Below are positions 60,043 to 64,000 of a stretch of DNA of 64,000 nt, one piece after another (the stretch's first letter is position 1; the number at the start of each line of letters is the position of its first letter). The notes under the pieces are model-generated. The model did no database searches. It worked only from the letters and a program-made list of their open reading frames with translations, and was not told the origin of the DNA. The translations under genes and the position numbers were made by a program. Origin of the DNA: Aquisediminimonas sp031376385 (GTDB taxonomy: Bacteria; Pseudomonadota; Alphaproteobacteria; Sphingomonadales; Sphingomonadaceae); assembly GCA_031376385.1 (NCBI GenBank), contig JANMDQ010000015.1, forward strand, positions 124,001 to 188,000. The letters are read 5' to 3'.

Positions 60043-61260
60043 ATGCTTTACACATCCTATGAAATGCAGCGCGCTTGGCTTGGTGTGATGGGCCAATGGG
60101 CGGATTATAGTTCAAAAATGTGGGGCGATACGACCAATCCCTTCGCTTACATGGGCGGAGGCACTGTGCTCAGTTCCGCGCTTGAAGTGTTCGCGCACGC
60201 AGCGGCCCCGCGCGGCAAGCCTGCTTTTGGCTTCACTGAAACGCTGGTCGATGGCGAAGCTGCCGCGGTGCATGAAGAAATTGTTCTGCAAAAGCCATTT
60301 GGCCAGTTGAAGCGTTTCGTGCGTGAAGGCGTTGAGGGCGGACCAAAGCTGCTGATCGTCGCACCCATGTCTGGCCATTTCGCGACGCTGCTGCGCGGAA
60401 CGGTGGAACGGATGCTGCCCGGCCACGATGTTTACATCACCGATTGGCGCGATGCGAAGACGGTGCCGGTGGCAGCGGGTACCTTCGATCTGGAAGATTA
60501 TGTCGACTATTTGATTGCGTTTCTCGAAGAGCTTGGCCCCGGCGCGCACATGCTGGCTGTGTGCCAGCCCTCGGTGCCTTGCTATGCAGCGGCTGCAATT
60601 ATGTCAGCCGATGATCATCCGTGCCGTCCCAAGACGCTCACCATGATGGGCGGGCCGATCGACACGCGCAAAGCGCCCACGTCGGTCAACCAGTTGGCGC
60701 AGGATCGGCCCTATGCATGGTTCAAGGAAAGCGTGATTGCGCGCGTGCCAGACATTTATCCCGGTGGCGGTCGTCCTGTTTACCCGGGATTTCTGCAACT
60801 TTCCGGCTTCATGAGCATGAACCTTGGCAACCATATGATGAGCCATTTTGAAATGTTCAAACACTTGGTCGCAGGTGATGACAGTTCTGCCGACGCGACC
60901 AAGGATTTTTACGACGAGTATCGATCCGTGTGTGACATGACGGCTGAATTTTACCTTCAAACGATTGACGTCGTGTTTCAAAACCATCTGTTACCCAAGG
61001 GCGAGATGACGTTTCGGGGCGAACGGGTTGATCCAGCGGCGATCCGTGACATCGCAATTCTCGCAGTTGAGGGCGAACGCGACGATATTTCAGGCATTGG
61101 CCAAACCAAGGCCGCGCTGGAAATCTCCACCGGCCTACCTGAGGCTATGAAACATTATCATCTGGCCGAAGGCGCTGGCCATTATGGCATTTTCAACGGC
61201 AGCAAATGGCGGGATTCAATTGCACCAGTGGTTGAAGACTGGATCGCACGCCACAACTGA
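60043..61260 (+). CDS. phaZ: Intracellular polyhydroxyalkanoate depolymerase
   Basis: Alpha/beta-hydrolase of 405 residues that breaks down stored polyhydroxyalkanoate granules. The nucleophile is Cys174 in MLAVCQPSVPCYAAAAIM, as in intracellular PhaZ enzymes, with MMGGPIDTRKAPTSVN and the ending GAGHYGIFNGSKWRDSIAP carrying the catalytic His. AGGA is 6 bases before the ATG. No PHA synthase is in the window. Confidence 0.93.
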   Translation: MLYTSYEMQRAWLGVMGQWADYSSKMWGDTTNPFAYMGGGTVLSSALEVFAHAAAPRGKPAFGFTETLVDGEAAAVHEEIVLQKPFGQLKRFVREGVEGGPKLLIVAPMSGHFATLLRGTVERMLPGHDVYITDWRDAKTVPVAAGTFDLEDYVDYLIAFLEELGPGAHMLAVCQPSVPCYAAAAIMSADDHPCRPKTLTMMGGPIDTRKAPTSVNQLAQDRPYAWFKESVIARVPDIYPGGGRPVYPGFLQLSGFMSMNLGNHMMSHFEMFKHLVAGDDSSADATKDFYDEYRSVCDMTAEFYLQTIDVVFQNHLLPKGEMTFRGERVDPAAIRDIAILAVEGERDDISGIGQTKAALEISTGLPEAMKHYHLAEGAGHYGIFNGSKWRDSIAPVVEDWIARHN

Positions 61261-61266
61261 GCGCGA

Positions 61267-61926
61267 TTACCGCCCGTTGTTGATGACCAGATCAGCTGAA
61301 GTGCCGCTGCCCACAGGTGTCAGCACCACATAGAATGCGCCCCCGTCTGCTGCGCGCTTGCCAGATACAGTCTGCCCCTTGCCGTCCAGTTTGGTACCCA
61401 CTCTGTACCCGGCGCGGGTCGCGACTGCGGAATAATGGGCGGCAACATCCTTGATCGGCGAAGCACTATTATGCGTAACGGCGCGAAGCTTACAGCCATT
61501 GTCATTGCTGCCAGCAGCTTCAACAACTTGCGCTTTAGGCATCAACGGGAAGTCAGTGGGCAACTGCGCGGCAAAGCTCATCGAATAATCGACGTTCAAA
61601 CCGCAGCCATTGAAGGCGTCTTTTGAGATATCCGATTGCGCACTGGCCAGGCTGCCGAGCGTTTGAGCCGACGCACTGGACAGGCCTTCGCCTGCTGGCA
61701 CAGGCGACTGGTTAGGCTTTGGCGCAGGGCGCACAGCATCTTCGTTCGATTGCGCGCTGAGCGTGGGATCAACCATGATTTGATCCTCCAGTGCCGCCGT
61801 CAGCGCAGGGTCAGTATCACTCTTGCCGCCGATCTTGCTATCAATCGCGGCCAGTTCAGCATCATCGCTGCTGCCGCAGGCCGAGAGTGCGAGAAGGGCG
61901 AAAGCCGCGTAGAATGAGTGTCGCAT
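61267..61926 (-). CDS. Putative lipoprotein, function unknown
   Basis: Predicted lipoprotein of 219 residues with a signal peptide and lipobox (FALLALSAC). The mature part begins with an acidic, low-complexity stretch (GSSDDAELAAIDSKIGGKSD) and has two halves with Cys residues (FNGCGLNVDYSMSFAAQLPT, SNDNGCKLRAVTHNSASPIK). No family is recognised. It converges with phaZ, the stops being 6 bases apart. The ATG at 61926 follows AAAGG. Confidence 0.7.
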   Translation of the reverse strand: MRHSFYAAFALLALSACGSSDDAELAAIDSKIGGKSDTDPALTAALEDQIMVDPTLSAQSNEDAVRPAPKPNQSPVPAGEGLSSASAQTLGSLASAQSDISKDAFNGCGLNVDYSMSFAAQLPTDFPLMPKAQVVEAAGSNDNGCKLRAVTHNSASPIKDVAAHYSAVATRAGYRVGTKLDGKGQTVSGKRAADGGAFYVVLTPVGSGTSADLVINNGR

Positions 61927-62107
61927 GGGAAAAACCTTTGATGCCAATATGCCGCTTCTATCGTCTGCGCTTTATGATCCGCCAACGCTGATAAGCGGTT
62001 AACAAGGCGACAATCGTCGTTAACAGCCCGCTTCATTTAGCCCTCTGGCGTTGGCGAGTGTGAGTTGCTATCTGAAACTCAGAAAAAGTCCTTAGGAGGC
62101 AAACCCC

Positions 62108-62587
62108 GTGTCCATATCCGCAACCGTGAACGGCAAACCCGTTAATTTTGAGGGCGAGGCCGATATGCCGCTCCTTTGGGCAATCCGTGAAGAACTGGGG
62201 CTGACTGGCACCAAATTTGGCTGCGGCGTCGCGGCCTGCGGGGCTTGTTCTGTCCATGTAAACGGAGCCATCACGCGGTCGTGCAGTGTTCCGATCAGCG
62301 ATGTTGCGGGTAAATCCATTACCACCATTGAAGGCCTGTCCGGCGAAGCAGGGACCCTGCACAAGCTGCAGCAAGCTTGGATAGATGCGCAGGTGCCGCA
62401 GTGCGGATACTGCCAATCTGGCCAGATTATGGCCGCTGCCGCCCTTCTGAAATCCAGCCCGCGCCCCACAGATGCGCAAATTGATGAAGCGATGACCAAC
62501 ATCTGCCGCTGTGGAACCTACCCGCGCATTCGCAAGGCAATCCACGCTGCGACCGGCCAAGTTGCCGCCACATTGGGAGACGCATGA
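62108..62587 (+). CDS. iorA: (2Fe-2S) subunit of aldehyde/isoquinoline oxidoreductase
   Basis: Iron-sulfur subunit of 159 residues of a molybdenum hydroxylase. It has the plant-type 2Fe-2S cluster CGVAACGACSVHVNGAITRS (Cys39, 44, 47, 59) and the second cluster QCGYCQSGQIM with NICRCGTYPRI. Length and order match IorA of isoquinoline 1-oxidoreductase and related (2Fe-2S)-binding subunits. It starts at a GTG after AGGAGG, and its stop overlaps the large subunit by 4 bases. The natural substrate is unknown. Confidence 0.9.
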   Translation: MSISATVNGKPVNFEGEADMPLLWAIREELGLTGTKFGCGVAACGACSVHVNGAITRSCSVPISDVAGKSITTIEGLSGEAGTLHKLQQAWIDAQVPQCGYCQSGQIMAAAALLKSSPRPTDAQIDEAMTNICRCGTYPRIRKAIHAATGQVAATLGDA

Positions 62588-64000
62588 TGGGTTTCAAGCG
62601 CAGAGCCTTCCTGATCGGCGGCGTCGCTGTTGTTGGTGCCGGACTGTTTGGCATTTCCTTTGCTGATGGGTCTGCCGCCAAGGCTGCCGCGAAACTGACG
62701 GCAGGCGAAGGTGAAGCCTCTTTTGCGACTTGGCTCAAAATCCGCAGTGATGGGGCGATCACCATCTATTCGCCGCATACCGACATTGGCCAAGGGTCCG
62801 GCACGGGCCTCGCCCAAATGCTGGCAGAAGAGCTTGATGCGGATTGGGGCAAAGTCACGCTCGTTTCCGCACCCGCCGAATCCGCCTTTGCCAATACCGG
62901 CCTAGCGCGCGGCTTCCTTGCTGAAATGAGCGGTATGCCCGCTGTCATCACGGGCCTGCCAGTTTCATTTTTGTCCTTCATGGCCAGGTCGATGAATTTG
63001 CAGGCGACAGGAGGCTCCTCGGCGCTCCGTTTTACGGGTCAAAGGTCGATGCAGATGGTCGGTGCTGCCACGCGGCTCGCGCTCATCGAAACGGCGGCGG
63101 CGCGATTGGATGTTCCTGCAAGTGAACTCACCACGGCGAACAGCGTCGTTACTCACGCCAAATCGGGTAAGTCGTTCAGCTACGGCGAACTTGCGGTCGA
63201 AGCGGCGGGTCTATCGCTTGAAAGCGAACCGAAACTCAAAGACTCAAAAGACTATAACCTAATTGGGAAATCCATTCCGCGTCTCGATCTCCCAGCAAAG
63301 GTGGATGGAACGGCGCAATATGGCATTGATTTCACGGTTCCTGATATGCGGGTGGCAACGGTTATGGCGTCGCCGATCCGGGGCGGAAAGCTGATGTCAG
63401 TTGATCCTGCCCCAGCAATGGCGGTCAAGGGCGTCGAAAAGGTTGTGAAGCTGGATGACGCAGTTGTCGTCATCGCCAAGGGGTATTGGGCGGCCCAACA
63501 GGGACTGCGCGCGCTGACCCCCAAATTCAGTGATGGCGGCCACGGGGGCGTTTCAACCGCGTCGATCTTCGCGGGGCACGCTGCGGCGATCAAGGCCAAC
63601 AAGCCCGAGGGCGAAGACGGTGAAGGCGATCCTGCGGAGGTTCTAAGCGCCGCCGGAACCAAGTCCACAAAATCCCTCTATCAGGTGCCTTTCCTCCACC
63701 ATGCGATGATGGAACCCTTTGCGCTCACTGCGCATCATAAGGACGGGAAATTGAACCTGTGGGGCGGCATGCAAGACCCGCTCGCGAGTAAAATGGCAGC
63801 AGCAGAGGCGGCGGGCTTGGACGGCGACGCTGTGACTTTCCATCCGATGTTGATGGGTGGCAGTTTCGGGCGACGACTGCCGATGTATATGGAAATCGTC
63901 ACACAGGCCGCAAAAGTGGCGATGCAAGTGCCCTATCCGTTCAAGCTCATTTGGAGCCGCGAAGAAGAAGTTACCCAAGGCGCATATCGCCCGCAAAGCA
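62584..64000 (+). CDS. iorB: Molybdopterin-binding subunit, xanthine-dehydrogenase/IorB family (partial)
   Basis: Large subunit of a molybdenum hydroxylase, cut by the window end after about 472 residues. It starts with a Tat signal (FKRRAFLIGGVAVVGAGLFG), so the enzyme is probably exported with its cofactor already in place. Then come the family's GAITIYSPHTDIGQGSGTGL and, later, GKSIPRLDLPAKVDGTAQYG and VPFLHHAMMEPFALTAHH. The final part, HPMLMGGSFGRRLPMYMEIV, is the cofactor-binding region. It overlaps the iron-sulfur subunit (ATGA). Confidence 0.92.
   Translation, partial: MMGFKRRAFLIGGVAVVGAGLFGISFADGSAAKAAAKLTAGEGEASFATWLKIRSDGAITIYSPHTDIGQGSGTGLAQMLAEELDADWGKVTLVSAPAESAFANTGLARGFLAEMSGMPAVITGLPVSFLSFMARSMNLQATGGSSALRFTGQRSMQMVGAATRLALIETAAARLDVPASELTTANSVVTHAKSGKSFSYGELAVEAAGLSLESEPKLKDSKDYNLIGKSIPRLDLPAKVDGTAQYGIDFTVPDMRVATVMASPIRGGKLMSVDPAPAMAVKGVEKVVKLDDAVVVIAKGYWAAQQGLRALTPKFSDGGHGGVSTASIFAGHAAAIKANKPEGEDGEGDPAEVLSAAGTKSTKSLYQVPFLHHAMMEPFALTAHHKDGKLNLWGGMQDPLASKMAAAEAAGLDGDAVTFHPMLMGGSFGRRLPMYMEIVTQAAKVAMQVPYPFKLIWSREEEVTQGAYRPQS

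Noticed and set aside
1..64000. CRISPR arrays, prophage, full insertion sequences, rRNA and tRNA
   Set aside because: No regularly spaced repeats, transposase, integrase or phage proteins, and no rRNA or tRNA sequence were recognised.

Overview
The window looks like chromosomal DNA from an alphaproteobacterium of the order Sphingomonadales, probably a moderate-GC Sphingomonadaceae (a Sphingorhabdus-like organism would fit; the genus is a guess). The grounds are the PEPxxW-type sorting tail (VPEPATWLMMIAGFGLVGG), the 41-residue alphaproteobacterial L36, the YlxR-L7Ae fusion in the nusA operon, the tonB-exbB-exbD-exbD set, a DUF1013 protein and an HPr-rel-A cassette. All names are from reading the translations; no database search was run.

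Layout. 1-5.7 kb: a 2-oxoacid dehydrogenase operon (E1 alpha, E1 beta, partial E2) diverges from a LuxR-type regulator, a SnoaL-like protein and an SDR, followed by a GFA-type zinc protein. 5.9-9.2 kb: etfBA and sucC plus a small lipoprotein. 9.4-15 kb: an NtrC-like regulator with altered key motifs, a 40-residue cytochrome oxidase subunit IV, and the three-gene proton-translocating transhydrogenase operon (pntAA, pntAB, pntB), split by a DUF2442 gene and a MntA-HepT toxin-antitoxin pair; then trmB. 15.8-28.3 kb: the translation operon rimP-nusA-ylxR-infB-(thioesterase)-rbfA, a VapBC-like pair, tdk, GNAT, M50 protease, truB-rpsO-pnp. 28.4-37.8 kb: mostly minus-strand housekeeping genes (thioesterase, aminotransferase, nhaA, ribA, xth, desaturase, glycosyltransferase, cyclophilin, acetyltransferase, M14 carboxypeptidase).

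37.9-41.3 kb is the most accessory-looking part: an AT-richer pair encoding a beta-propeller-like protein and a HET-C-like secreted protein, then a PEP-CTERM protein. 41.4-49.5 kb: a DUF4136 lipoprotein, rpmJ, a HAD hydrolase, a penicillin-acylase-family protein, a FolM-like reductase with folB, acetyltransferase, DUF1285, NUDIX and CCA tRNA nucleotidyltransferase. 49.6-52.1 kb: the HPr-rel-A cassette (PqqD-like chaperone, HprK-like kinase, nucleotidyltransferase) preceded by a small Tat-exported protein. 52.1-64 kb: MBL hydrolase, DUF1013, an exported protein, the TonB system, a 540-bp non-coding stretch made of nested palindromic repeats, an ABC exporter, PHA depolymerase, a lipoprotein and an IorAB-type molybdenum hydroxylase that runs off the end.

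The best leads are the HPr-rel-A cassette with a candidate substrate, a palindromic repeat inserted in frame inside truB with relatives elsewhere in the window, the regulator whose GAFTGA and Walker B motifs are both changed, the toxin-antitoxin pair inside the pnt operon, and the HET-C-like/beta-propeller pair. No tRNA, rRNA, CRISPR array, transposase or phage gene was seen.
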